Part shown: positions 24,649 to 31,598 of the stretch, piece after piece
Numbering within the stretch: position 1 is the first letter of the stretch
How the letters are laid out: every line of letters begins with the position of its first letter
Assembly: GCF_008035925.1 (NCBI RefSeq)
Contig: NZ_CP036264.1
Coordinates: 6,915,641-6,979,640 of the forward strand
Reading direction: 5' to 3'
Length of the DNA: 64,000 nt
DNA from: Stieleria maiorica
Lineage (GTDB): Bacteria; Planctomycetota; Planctomycetia; Pirellulales; Pirellulaceae
Made by a program: the position numbers and the translations under genes
The notes under the pieces: model-generated
Database searches by the model: none
Told to the model about the DNA's origin: nothing
Seen by the model: only the letters and a program-made list of their open reading frames with translations

Positions 24649-25176
24649 GTGTTCTCCCGCCACGTGACCGACCAGATCGCCCTGCAGTTGGCGGTTCCGT
24701 TTTATGCCGAACCGTTGTTTCAGTTGACCGAGCGAAACCGATCGTATCTGCGACGATGGTTACCCTGGCTGGATGCCGTCACCCAAGTCGATCACACGCG
24801 GCGCTTTTTGGTCGCCCAGTTGGACCGTTTCGCCAAAGGCGAAGCGTTGTGCACACTGGTCTTCTGGGAACAGGAATTGGTCGGTGTGGCCGGTTTTCAC
24901 ACTATCGATGCCGTGAATCGGATCGGGACGATCGGTTACTGGTTGTCCGAAACATTTACGGGCCGTGGGATCATGACCCGTGCCGTGCACGCGTTGATCG
25001 ACATCGGTCAGCAGTTCTACGTCTTGCAACGGTTCGAAATCCGCTGTGCGGTGGAGAACCATGCCAGCCGGGCGATCCCCCAGCGACTGGGGTTCCAGTA
25101 CGAGGGGACACTGCGTCGGTCCGAAAGAATCTACGATCGCTGGCACGACATGGCGGTGTACGCCCTGTTGCGGTAG
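24649..25176 (+). CDS. GNAT N-acetyltransferase, RimJ/RimL-like
   Basis: The 175-aa enzyme is predicted to acetylate the N-terminal amine of a protein or a small substrate from acetyl-CoA. GYWLSETFTGRGIMTRAV (about 102-119) is the acetyl-CoA-binding R/Q-x-x-G-x-G/A region in its RimL form, followed by FEIRCAVENHASRAIPQRLG with the conserved N-x-x-S-x-x-L/I-x-x-x-x-G-F motif. The start is a GTG supported by AGAGGAG at 24635-24641, seven bases upstream. It follows the SLC13 gene closely and its stop abuts a family E-like half-repeat. Confidence 0.9.
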   Translation: MFSRHVTDQIALQLAVPFYAEPLFQLTERNRSYLRRWLPWLDAVTQVDHTRRFLVAQLDRFAKGEALCTLVFWEQELVGVAGFHTIDAVNRIGTIGYWLSETFTGRGIMTRAVHALIDIGQQFYVLQRFEIRCAVENHASRAIPQRLGFQYEGTLRRSERIYDRWHDMAVYALLR

Positions 25177-25194
25177 CGGATCTCACCAACGGGT
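25174..25194 (+). repeat. Family E half-element
   Basis: CGGTAGCGGATCTCACCAAC overlaps the stop codon of the GNAT gene and matches the left arm of the family E element at 27667. No partner arm is seen nearby. Confidence 0.5.
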
Positions 25195-25227
25195 TGTCGA
25201 TTTATCCGTCTTCACCGTCATTCTGCT

Positions 25228-25281
25228 AGCCCGACGCGTCAGCGAGGGGCCACGCGGCGCCCCTCGCTGACGCGTCGGGCT
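25228..25281. repeat. Perfect 23-bp inverted repeat hairpin
   Basis: The arms 25228-25250 and 25259-25281 are exact complements, reading AGCCCGACGCGTCAGCGAGG from the left, around an 8-base spacer CACGCGGC. It lies about 50 bases past the GNAT stop. No U-run follows, so if it stops transcription it is not a classic intrinsic terminator. It may instead be a palindromic interspersed repeat. Confidence 0.9.
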
Positions 25282-25309
25282 GGCATGATCACATCGAGTT
25301 CAACCGCTT

Positions 25310-25415
25310 GTTCCCAGGCTCCGCCTGGGAACACTCTGATCGGGAGGCTCCGCCTCGCCGTGGTGCGCGTGGCGGAGCCACACGGGCATCGCGTTCCAAG
25401 GCGGAGCCTGGGAAC
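25310..25415. repeat. Family B palindrome cluster
   Basis: A hairpin GTTCCCAGGC-TCC-GCCTGGGAAC at 25310-25332 is followed by GGAGGCTCCGCCTC, a GTGGCGGAGCCACAC-like hairpin, and a second GTTCCAAGGC-GGA-GCCTGGGAAC at 25393-25415. The same components occur at 10646-10695 and, degraded, at 10304-10346 and near 59625. The cluster sits upstream of the secreted protein gene at 25519. Confidence 0.85.
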
Positions 25416-25518
25416 GAGCAGCGAACGAGAATTGGGGTGCCGAAAACCTCGGCATCTTCCGCTATGATATCGCGATCCAATTCTGATTTCCTCCCGCCGT
25501 TTCGTTCCCCACCGTTTG

Positions 25519-27666
25519 ATGTTGATGATGTTGCGCCCCTTTGTTTTGACGCCCCTGCTGCTGCTCTGTTTGACGGATTTCGCATCCGGCGATGCAAACG
25601 ACGGGGGCCGAAGCGACGGAGCAACTTCGACGACTTCCGGCAGTTACCGATTGGATTGGTCCCGCGTCGACGGCCATGCGAACCAGTTGCGGATTTCGCA
25701 ACAGGACGGCGTGGTGACGTTTTTGACCCAAGGAAACGATCCCTTCTTTCGCTTTCAGCTGCCTCCGCTCGAAGCGGCCGAGCGGGACTGGATGCTTGAA
25801 CTGGAGTACTTTTGCCCCGATGGGATTCGCGGGATCCAGTGGCGGAGCGGACCGGGGATTCATCGGCCCAACGCCACCGCATTGCCGAACCTGCCCAGCG
25901 CCGAAGGCTGGACCAAGTACGCCTTCTCGATCAACGAATTCGCCCCCGAGGCGATCGGCAGCGAGGTCGAAGTCCCGGTCCGAATCGATTGGGGCACTCG
26001 TCCGAACATTCAGCTGCAAGTGCGCAGCGTGCTCGTTCGGCCGATCAACGACGCCGAAATGAAACAACGTAGGGACGCTGCCGAGATCAGGTTGAAGAAA
26101 ACGACGTTGGCGGAGCGAATCAACAACTATCAAACGCGTCGCTGGCCCGCGGAAATCGAATCGGTCACCCTTGACGCAGCCCAGCTCCGGGTCGCCGGAA
26201 CGTTTTCGGAACCCGCGTCGATCGACGGCGCGTTTTTGATCGCGCGGCATGCCGAGAGCGTCTCCGCCGATCCGCCGACAGACAAAGAGCTGGCGCGGCG
26301 TTGGCCGGTTTCGATCGATCCATCAGGAAAACGATTCAATGCTGTGATCGCATCCCCGGCCGGCTCGCCCTGGTTGGATGCGGGGGTTCGGCTTCAATTG
26401 GTTGGTCAACACGACGCAGCGGCGTCCCCGGTCTCTGCCGCCCGATATCGTGATTGGGTTCATCGCCAAGACGCCCCGGCGTCGGACTCGCTTGCGGCCG
26501 CCAAGGGATTGACGTGCATCACGTCCAGGTTCACCCCCGACCAGCTACGTGAACTCGGGATCCGGCACGCCTCGGTCAACATCCTCGTCAGCGGATTGGT
26601 CAGCGAAACCGAGCGTCCCGGTTGGCAGACGATCGATGTCAACGGACGCACCTGGTGGCTGAACGAGTCGCGGCTACGACAGCAAGATCGCGACATCCGA
26701 ACCATCAGCGATGCGGGAGCCGTCGTCGCCGGCATCTTGTTGATCCCCACCTCGTCGAACGCTCGGTCGCCGATCGCACATCCCGAGTCGACGGATGCCG
26801 GTACCTATGCGATGCCCAACTTGACCGAACCGGAGTCGGTGGCCCGGTATTCCGCCGCACTCCACGTCCTGGGACAACGTTACAGTGGAGCGGATCCAAA
26901 GCATGGTCGGGTGGACCACTGGATCGTCCACAACGAAGTCGACTATGGATGGCAGTGGACCAACATGGGGCAACAGCCGATCGAAGTCTTCATGGACCAC
27001 TACATCAGGTCGATGCGGTTGGTCGATGCGGCAACCCGGTCACTCAATCCCAACGCCCGCGTCTTTATCTCGTTGACCCACCGCTGGAACACGACCGACA
27101 ACCAGCACTGGAAAACCTACGCGCCGAAGGTAATGCTGCAGCGGCTGATCCGTGACAGTCGAGTCGAAGGCGACTTTCCATGGGGCGTCGCCTATCATCC
27201 GTATCCCCAAAGTCTGTGGAAAGCTGACTTTTGGAACGACACCCAGGTGTCCGATGATTTTGACACTCGATTGATCACCATCAAAAACCTGCAAGTGCTC
27301 GACCGCTTCATGCACCTCGATTCCAGCCGAACCGCTGACGGTCGCGTTCGCCCGGTGATCTGCAGCGAGCAGGGGTTTCATGCCGACGAGCGGGATGAAG
27401 ACCAGTTGCGGACCCAGGCTGCCGCGTTGCTATTGACCTGGGAAAAACTGCGCGAGTGCCCGTCGATCCTGGCATTCGATTACCACCGCCCCAGCGATCA
27501 TCCCAATGAAGGCGGGCTGCGGTTGGGATTGCGCGGGTTGCCCAATGACCAGCATCCGCTGGGGCCGAAGAAACCTGGCTGGGATGTCTTTTCGGCGATC
27601 GGGACCGAGCGTGAAGCGGAGCTGATCCGTGAGTACCAGTCGGTATGGGAAGGCCAGCAGGAGTAA
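25519..27666 (+). CDS. Large secreted protein with GH-like C-terminal half (DUF5722-like)
   Basis: The 715-aa exported protein starts with a signal peptide (FVLTPLLLLCLTDFASG). Residues about 45-190 form a jelly-roll-like domain (FFRFQLPPLEAAERDWMLEL). From about 330 onward the sequence suggests a TIM barrel of glycoside-hydrolase type: DHWIVHNEVDYGWQWTNMG has the N-E pair expected of an acid/base strand, and RPVICSEQGFHADERDEDQL supplies a second Glu typical of a nucleophile strand. I associate the C-terminal half with DUF5722-type planctomycete proteins from memory, so the name is tentative. The start is the ATG at 25519. Substrate unknown; polysaccharide breakdown is a reasonable inference. 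Confidence 0.7.
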   Translation: MLMMLRPFVLTPLLLLCLTDFASGDANDGGRSDGATSTTSGSYRLDWSRVDGHANQLRISQQDGVVTFLTQGNDPFFRFQLPPLEAAERDWMLELEYFCPDGIRGIQWRSGPGIHRPNATALPNLPSAEGWTKYAFSINEFAPEAIGSEVEVPVRIDWGTRPNIQLQVRSVLVRPINDAEMKQRRDAAEIRLKKTTLAERINNYQTRRWPAEIESVTLDAAQLRVAGTFSEPASIDGAFLIARHAESVSADPPTDKELARRWPVSIDPSGKRFNAVIASPAGSPWLDAGVRLQLVGQHDAAASPVSAARYRDWVHRQDAPASDSLAAAKGLTCITSRFTPDQLRELGIRHASVNILVSGLVSETERPGWQTIDVNGRTWWLNESRLRQQDRDIRTISDAGAVVAGILLIPTSSNARSPIAHPESTDAGTYAMPNLTEPESVARYSAALHVLGQRYSGADPKHGRVDHWIVHNEVDYGWQWTNMGQQPIEVFMDHYIRSMRLVDAATRSLNPNARVFISLTHRWNTTDNQHWKTYAPKVMLQRLIRDSRVEGDFPWGVAYHPYPQSLWKADFWNDTQVSDDFDTRLITIKNLQVLDRFMHLDSSRTADGRVRPVICSEQGFHADERDEDQLRTQAAALLLTWEKLRECPSILAFDYHRPSDHPNEGGLRLGLRGLPNDQHPLGPKKPGWDVFSAIGTEREAELIREYQSVWEGQQE

Positions 27667-27776
27667 CGGTAGCGGAATTCACCAAGCGTTTCGCCGTCAT
27701 CGGCGAAGCCGCGCGGGGAAGCCATCGCGGCGAAGCCGCGCGGGGAGGGCCGAAAGCCTTGGCGGCTTCCGCTACC
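27667..27776. repeat. Family E inverted-repeat element
   Basis: The ends CGGTAGCGGAATTCACCAAG and CTTGGCGGCTTCCGCTACCG are imperfect inverted repeats. Inside lie two copies of CGGCGAAGCCGCGCGGGGA (27701-27719, 27728-27746). The element directly follows the stop of the secreted protein gene. A related but interrupted copy surrounds the family A element at 50046-50245. Confidence 0.8.
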
Positions 27777-27827
27777 GAGTACGACTACCTTTCCGGGCTG
27801 TCGTCGTAAACGACTCACCGCGACGAC

Positions 27828-28688
27828 CTACTTCTCCAACGACACGACGATCTGCACCGGCAGGTGATCGCTCGCGAACCGTCCCCGATCGGTCTTGGGA
27901 TCGTGAACGGCCAACTGTCGCACGTCGGCCGCTCGGACGAAAATGTGGTCGATGATACGATCGGGCTGGATCTTTTTGAAACCGTTCCAAGTGCTGTTCG
28001 GTCCGGTGGGGTCGGACTCACTGGCGTTTCTCGCATCGGTCAGCGACGTCACAATGGCGTTGTACGGTTCGGAGTCGATCATGCAATTGAAATCGCCCAT
28101 CAGGATGATCGGCAATTCCTTGGGCAGTTGCCCGAGTCGCTTGGCCAACAGTTTTCCACTCTCGGCACGGGCCTTCGCACCGCGGTGATCGAAATGGGTG
28201 TTTGCCACGTAAAACTCCGCCCCGCTGCGTTTGTCGCGAAAATGGATCCAGGTGCAGGTCCGGGGCAACGCCGCATCCCAACCTTTCACGCCGACCGTTT
28301 CGGGTGATTCGCTCAACCAAAACGTCCCCTTGTCGATGACTTCGAATTTGTCGCTGCGATAAAAAAACGGCGCATGTTCTCCACCGCTTTTCCCGTCGTC
28401 GCGACCGACGCCGTAGGAATCAAAGTCGGTCAATCCGGCGCGCAACTGGGCAAACTGGGGCTCGGTGACTTCTTGCAAGCCGATGATGTCGTTTCGCTTG
28501 CAGTATTCGATCACAAACTCCTGGCGATTGGGCCAGACATCTTCGCCGTCGCCCGGGTTGGCGTAGCGGACGTTGTACGTCGCGACTTTCAATGGTTGTG
28601 TCGCCGGGCCGTCGTCGGATTCCTCTTGGGCCGAGGTGGAAACGATCGGCAACGCAATTAGCAATGTGAAACACAGTAAACGAATCAT
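27828..28688 (-). CDS. Secreted endonuclease/exonuclease/phosphatase family protein
   Basis: The 286-aa protein has a signal peptide (MIRLLCFTLLIALPIVSTSA) and the EEP/DNase I-like metallo-phosphoesterase fold. The conserved core is complete: ATYNVRYANPGDG (Asn), IIGLQEVTEPQFAQL (metal-binding Glu), YVANTHFDHRGAKAR (His), LMGDFNCMID (Asp-x-Asn), and FASDHLPVQIVV (Asp-His pair at the C-terminus). Members cleave phosphodiester bonds in nucleic acids, lipids or sugar phosphates. The secreted planctomycete form resembles a short branch often placed with carbohydrate-degrading genes, so the substrate is open. It is convergent with the gene at 25519. Confidence 0.9.
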   Translation of the reverse strand: MIRLLCFTLLIALPIVSTSAQEESDDGPATQPLKVATYNVRYANPGDGEDVWPNRQEFVIEYCKRNDIIGLQEVTEPQFAQLRAGLTDFDSYGVGRDDGKSGGEHAPFFYRSDKFEVIDKGTFWLSESPETVGVKGWDAALPRTCTWIHFRDKRSGAEFYVANTHFDHRGAKARAESGKLLAKRLGQLPKELPIILMGDFNCMIDSEPYNAIVTSLTDARNASESDPTGPNSTWNGFKKIQPDRIIDHIFVRAADVRQLAVHDPKTDRGRFASDHLPVQIVVSLEK

Positions 28689-28887
28689 CGTGGTCTACAG
28701 GAAGTTGAGGGATTCGGACTCACATCGTCGGGATTCGGCCAAAAGCCGTGTACACCCATAGCCGCGGTCATCACCTAAGGTTTGAAATGAAAACCGAGAA
28801 CGTTTGGCCAACGGCCATCAACGAGTTTTCGGGGCAAAACGGCGGCAGTCGATGGCCGATGAACGGCATCCATCGACACCATGAAAG

Positions 28888-29736
28888 TCAGGGGAAATCA
28901 GTTTGAAACCGACGGACGAGCGCTTGCGTGTCTGCCGGGACGACGTACAGCTTACCCCGAATGTGTTTCGTCTGTCCCGGCGCCAAGCCGCCGATGCGAA
29001 AATCGTTGTGCATGCACGTGATCACGCCTTGAAAGATCTCCTGGTACGGGTGCCAAGCGACCGCCAGGATCATTTTCTCGTCGGCGGAATAGCATCCGGT
29101 CAGGCCGCTGGAGGGAACGACCTCGCTGAGCGGACGCGGATTGACATCGTCGCGGTCGACGTGGGCCGGCGCGTAGACTTGGCCGGGAACGTAACGAGCC
29201 TCCAACGCCCATGGTGATGTCGGCAGCCGAGTCAGTTTGCCGTCGACCATCAGGAAACACTTCTTGATGTAGGGCGGATAGACGTCGCGGGCATTTGCGG
29301 GATCGGCGCCGGTGAACCGGTCCACCCGCATGCAGGGCTGTGCCCAATGGGCCTGGGAGGCTTTGTCGGTCGGGTTGGTCGCCGTCAATTCAAACGTCAC
29401 CTCGTCCTGACCGGCGATGATCACATGGTCGACGATCACGCCATCGTCCAGCGTGTCGCGGATTTCGATGCGTTTGCGATCGGGCGTCGCGTTGATCAAT
29501 TCGCTGGTGTGCTTGATCACGGTTTGATGCCAATCGCGGTCGGTCGATCCGGGGCGGCAATAGGCTTCCAGATAGTGCGTGCGAATGAAGTCGCCTGGAA
29601 TGTCGGCGCCGTGAACGTCCAGGTATCGGCCATCCCACTGGATCGTCAGTCCGTCGGTGGACGGTTCGGCCGCATTCGTGACTGCTTGGGTTGTGATGGA
29701 AAAACAAACAAACGACGCAAATAGAATCCGTAGCAT
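28888..29736 (-). CDS. Hypothetical secreted protein
   Basis: No family is recognised with confidence. The 282-aa protein carries a signal peptide (MLRILFASFVCFSITTQAVT...AA). The mature chain is beta-rich, with DHVIIAGQDEVTFELTATN, WAQPCMRVDRFTGAD and FLMVDGKLTRLPTSPWALEA. The ending GGLAPGQTKHIRGKLYVVPA resembles a supersandwich fold such as those that bind carbohydrates or that occur in DUF-type planctomycete enzymes. It has four or more Cys in the mature part. It lies upstream of the EEP gene on the same strand, 199 bp away; an operon is possible. Confidence 0.75.
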   Translation of the reverse strand: MLRILFASFVCFSITTQAVTNAAEPSTDGLTIQWDGRYLDVHGADIPGDFIRTHYLEAYCRPGSTDRDWHQTVIKHTSELINATPDRKRIEIRDTLDDGVIVDHVIIAGQDEVTFELTATNPTDKASQAHWAQPCMRVDRFTGADPANARDVYPPYIKKCFLMVDGKLTRLPTSPWALEARYVPGQVYAPAHVDRDDVNPRPLSEVVPSSGLTGCYSADEKMILAVAWHPYQEIFQGVITCMHNDFRIGGLAPGQTKHIRGKLYVVPADTQALVRRFQTDFP

Positions 29737-30051
29737 GGTGAATCGCTTTTGGGGTACAGTGAACTTGACATCCGTGGGTACGCTTTGCCATCCGTGGGCT
29801 GATTGACGGTGAAGTCGCGCCGATAGTATGGAGGGGCTGCTGAGTTTAGCCCAATACCGGCAAGTGAACGGCCCGGACGCTGGCGCTTACCGGCTGATGC
29901 CAAATGAATCACAGCCGTTTAGCACGGGTGGTCCGAGTCGCCAAAATTGTCGGGTCAGCAGTCGTGGACGACGCGAGGAGCCCTCGCAGCTGGCAATCCA
30001 AATGGACTCGTCGCCTCGTCCACTACGTGAGAAGAAAGCTGCGGCGGACGC
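29737..30051. other. 315-bp intergenic region with a degraded family A fragment
   Basis: No coding sequence is supported. GCCCGGACGCTGGCGCTTAC at 29871-29890, running on to CGGCTGAT, matches the inner arm of family A in degraded form, and CACAGCCGTTTAGCACGG follows at about 29910-29928. A short inverted pair GGGCT/AGCCC lies at 29833-29851. Confidence 0.5.
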
Positions 30052-31500
30052 CTACGCCACAATCGGTTCGATCAGATGGCCGTGGACATCGGTCAAACGA
30101 AAACGACGACCTTGAAAACGGTATGTCAGCCGTTCGTGATCGATCCCCAACAGGTGCAGGATCGTGGCTTGGAAATCGTGGACGCTGACGCCGTCGGCCG
30201 CCACGCCAAATCCGAACTCGTCGGACTCTCCGTGGGTGACACCGGGTTTGATGCCGCCGCCGGCCATCCACAGCGTGAACACGTACGGATGATGGTCGCG
30301 GCCCCAACGCTTTGTGTCTTCGATTTTTCCCTGCAGGAACGGAGTCCGGCCGAATTCGCCGCCCCAGATCACCAATGTATCGTCCAGCAGCCCACGCCGT
30401 TCCAAGTCCTTGACCAGCGCCGCCGAGGGCGCGTCGGTGTCGCGGCACTGGATCTCCAGTTGGCTGTTCAAATTGCGGTGCTGGTCCCATCCGGCATGCA
30501 TCAATTGAATGAACCGTGTCCCACGCTCTGCCAACCGACGGGCGATCAGGCAGTTGTAGGCATAAGATCCCTTGCGCGTGACGTCCGGTCCATACATTGC
30601 AAGGGTCGACTCCGATTCGGTCGACAGATCGGTCAGCTCTGGAACCGAGGCTTGCATGCGATAGGCCATCTCGTATTGTTTGATCCGGGTCGCGATCTCC
30701 GGGTCGCCGACCACATCGAGCTGTTCTTGATTGAGTGCCGCCAAGTCATCCAGCATGCCACGGCGGCGATCCCGGTTCATGCCGGGCGGGTCGGAGAGAT
30801 AGAGCACCGGGTCGCCGCTGCCGCGAAACTTGACGCCTTGATGCACCGTCGGCAGAAAGCCGCTGCCCCAGTAGTAGTCGTAAAAGATCTGTCCGCAGGA
30901 CGCTTCCTTGTCGCGCGACGTCATCGCCACGAACGCGGGCAGTTCGTCGGTTTCGCTGCCCAGGCCGTAGCTGAGCCATGACCCCATGCTGGGGCGTCCG
31001 GGGCGTTCGTCACCGGTCAGGAAAAACGTGATCGCCGGTGCGTGATTGACCTGGGTCGTGTGCATCGATTTGATGAAGCACAACTTGTCGACGATCTTGG
31101 CCGTCTCGGGCAAAAAACTGGACACCGTCGCGCCGCTTTGTCCGTGACGTGCGAATTTGGTGATCTCTTTCAAACAAGGCCGCGCCGTCTGGCCGCCGGT
31201 CATCGTACTGAAACGGGCTCCGCCGACGACCGAATCGGGAATCTGTTGACCGTGCAGTTTGGTCAGCGTCGGTTTATGGTCGAACAAATCGATGTGCGAC
31301 GGGGCACCGTTTTGCAGCAAGTAGATCACCCGTTTGGCCTTGGGGGCAAAGTGCGGCAGCGTCGGCAATCCGCCGGCACCGATCGCCCGGTCTTGGCCTA
31401 ACAGCGTTGCCAAAGCCGCCAGACCGACACCGGTCCCGGCCGAACCGAAAAACTGGCGTCGGGTTTGTTGGATCGGATGGATGTTTGATGGGTGTGGCAT
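30052..31500 (-). CDS. DUF1501 protein with Tat signal
   Basis: The 482-aa protein is a planctomycete-typical sulfatase-fold relative. The N-terminus has a twin-arginine signal (TRRQFFGSAGTGVGLAALAT), so it is exported folded. The body contains KRVIYLLQNGAPSHIDLFDH, HAPAITFFLTGDERPGRPSM, TRFIQLMHAGWDQHRNL, LVIWGGEFGRTPF and RDHHPYVFTLWMAGGGIKPG, all DUF1501 hallmarks. DUF1501 genes nearly always sit beside DUF1549/DUF1553 genes, as here (98 bp downstream of the gene starting at 34541). The biochemical role is not established; a link to breakdown of complex, often sulfated, polysaccharides has been proposed from genomic context. Confidence 0.94.
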   Translation of the reverse strand: MPHPSNIHPIQQTRRQFFGSAGTGVGLAALATLLGQDRAIGAGGLPTLPHFAPKAKRVIYLLQNGAPSHIDLFDHKPTLTKLHGQQIPDSVVGGARFSTMTGGQTARPCLKEITKFARHGQSGATVSSFLPETAKIVDKLCFIKSMHTTQVNHAPAITFFLTGDERPGRPSMGSWLSYGLGSETDELPAFVAMTSRDKEASCGQIFYDYYWGSGFLPTVHQGVKFRGSGDPVLYLSDPPGMNRDRRRGMLDDLAALNQEQLDVVGDPEIATRIKQYEMAYRMQASVPELTDLSTESESTLAMYGPDVTRKGSYAYNCLIARRLAERGTRFIQLMHAGWDQHRNLNSQLEIQCRDTDAPSAALVKDLERRGLLDDTLVIWGGEFGRTPFLQGKIEDTKRWGRDHHPYVFTLWMAGGGIKPGVTHGESDEFGFGVAADGVSVHDFQATILHLLGIDHERLTYRFQGRRFRLTDVHGHLIEPIVA

Positions 31501-31525
31501 GGATTGGTGCGGATCTCAATGAAAA

Positions 31526-31590
31526 CGTAGCTACCTTCGCCAGAAGGTGGATCCCCTGCATCATCCACGCTCTGGCGAGCGTAGCTACGA
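31526..31590. repeat. Family C inverted repeat, copy 2
   Basis: CGTAGCTACCTTCGCCAGAA and its imperfect complement (CTCTGGCGAGCGTAGCTACG) form a hairpin of about 26 bp arms with four mismatches. It fills the gap inside the DUF1549-DUF1501 operon, so any fold would appear in their shared transcript. Confidence 0.85.
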
Positions 31591-31598
31591 TAGCGTCG

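Noticed and set aside
25228..25281. Intrinsic terminator
   Set aside because: Stem is perfect but neither strand has a T-run after it, so I list it as a repeat instead.
25289..25882. 197-aa minus-strand ORF before the secreted GH-like gene
   Set aside because: Its C-terminal part is translated family B repeat and the rest is antisense to a real gene.
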